From: Comamonadaceae bacterium
Lineage (GTDB): Bacteria > Pseudomonadota > Gammaproteobacteria > Burkholderiales > Burkholderiaceae_C
Direction of reading: 5' to 3'
Length of the DNA: 64,000 nt
NCBI GenBank assembly: GCA_027488255.1
Contig: JAIYBZ010000037.1
Span: 62,001 to 126,000 of the forward strand
Positions within the stretch are counted from its first letter, which is position 1; each line of letters begins with the position of its first letter. Position numbers and translations under genes: made by a program. Positions 63,845 to 64,000 of the stretch are shown here, piece by piece. The notes beneath the pieces were generated by a model. The model ran no database searches. It was given only the letters and a program-made list of their open reading frames with translations, and was not told where the DNA came from.

Positions 63845-64000
63845 ACGGACGAATGAAGCTGGCCATTGTGGGCTCGGGTATTTCGGGCTTGGCCGTTGCC
63901 CATACCTTGAAACACCAAGCCGACATCACGGTGTTTGAGGCGGGTGATTATTTTGGCGGTCACACCCACACGGTGGACGTCACCTTGCCCACGCCACACG
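63841..64000 (+). CDS. FAD/NAD(P)-binding amine oxidase-like protein, N-terminal part, cut by window edge
   Basis: About 53 residues are present. They include the FAD-binding motif KLAIVGSGISGLAVAHTL (residues 6-23) and VFEAGDYFGGHTHTVDV, which together match the FAD-dependent oxidoreductases that accompany photolyase, DUF1365 and cyclopropane-fatty-acid synthase genes in light-stress clusters. The start overlaps the peroxidase stop (ATGA). The rest lies beyond the window. Confidence 0.85.
   Translation, partial: MNGRMKLAIVGSGISGLAVAHTLKHQADITVFEAGDYFGGHTHTVDVTLPTPH

Noticed and set aside
1..64000. CRISPR arrays, insertion sequences, integrases, toxin-antitoxin or defence islands
   Set aside because: No regularly spaced repeats, transposase or integrase motifs, or attachment-site-like duplications were seen; gene content and base use look uniformly chromosomal.

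Overview
The window is a dense, GC-rich chromosomal segment with no rRNA, tRNA, insertion sequence, prophage or CRISPR array visible. Gene content fits a betaproteobacterium of the order Burkholderiales, most likely Comamonadaceae (Limnohabitans/Rhodoferax-like): the mnmG-rsmG-parA-parB block, minCDE, a fused indolepyruvate oxidoreductase, GTP-type PEP carboxykinase, DUF2788/DUF2189 proteins, and a photolyase with an iron-sulfur cluster next to DUF2256. The family-level placement is inference from gene content, not from a marker comparison.

Layout. 0-5.8 kb: start of a DAHP synthase, a DUF3237 protein, a DadA-like flavoenzyme, a thioesterase, a small membrane protein with a very good terminator, then the molybdate importer modABC. 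6-17.6 kb: pckG, two EamA transporters, a LysR regulator with a metallophosphoesterase, a universal stress protein, a TetR regulator, a PhoD-type phosphatase, dapD, and an M23 peptidase-bactofilin pair. 17.7-26 kb: acetoacetyl-CoA ligase, cobalamin adenosyltransferase, a D-lactate dehydrogenase-type flavoprotein and two tandem hybrid histidine kinases. 26-32.4 kb: parB, a hydrolase, parA, two LysE-type exporters, rsmG and mnmG, holding four parS sites (two perfect). 32.6-38.1 kb: glutamate dehydrogenase, an Lrp regulator and the indolepyruvate ferredoxin oxidoreductase.

38.2-41.8 kb: minE-minD-minC, then a 288-base AT-rich gap with perfect DnaA boxes and a DnaA-trio-like element, then DUF2788, DUF2189 and DUF2892 membrane proteins. 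I read the gap as the likely chromosomal replication origin. It has no dnaA, dnaN or rpmH beside it. The G/C strand bias in sampled lines also changes sign near it.

42-64 kb: a copper chaperone diverging from a copper P-type ATPase, an aldolase-family protein, a cysteine-cluster protein with MltA, an NlpC/P60 lipoprotein, a DctSR/FixLJ-like two-component pair, a giant AsmA/YhdP-like protein, glnE, an RND efflux pair, and at the right edge an apparent light/oxidative-stress group (photolyase, DUF2256, exported glutathione peroxidase, start of a FAD amine oxidase-like gene).

The best leads are the candidate origin detached from dnaA but close to a parS cluster, the paralogous tandem hybrid kinases, the peptidase-bactofilin pair, and a terminator hairpin that encodes the stop codons of two convergent genes. 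I found no clearly new defence or mobile system.
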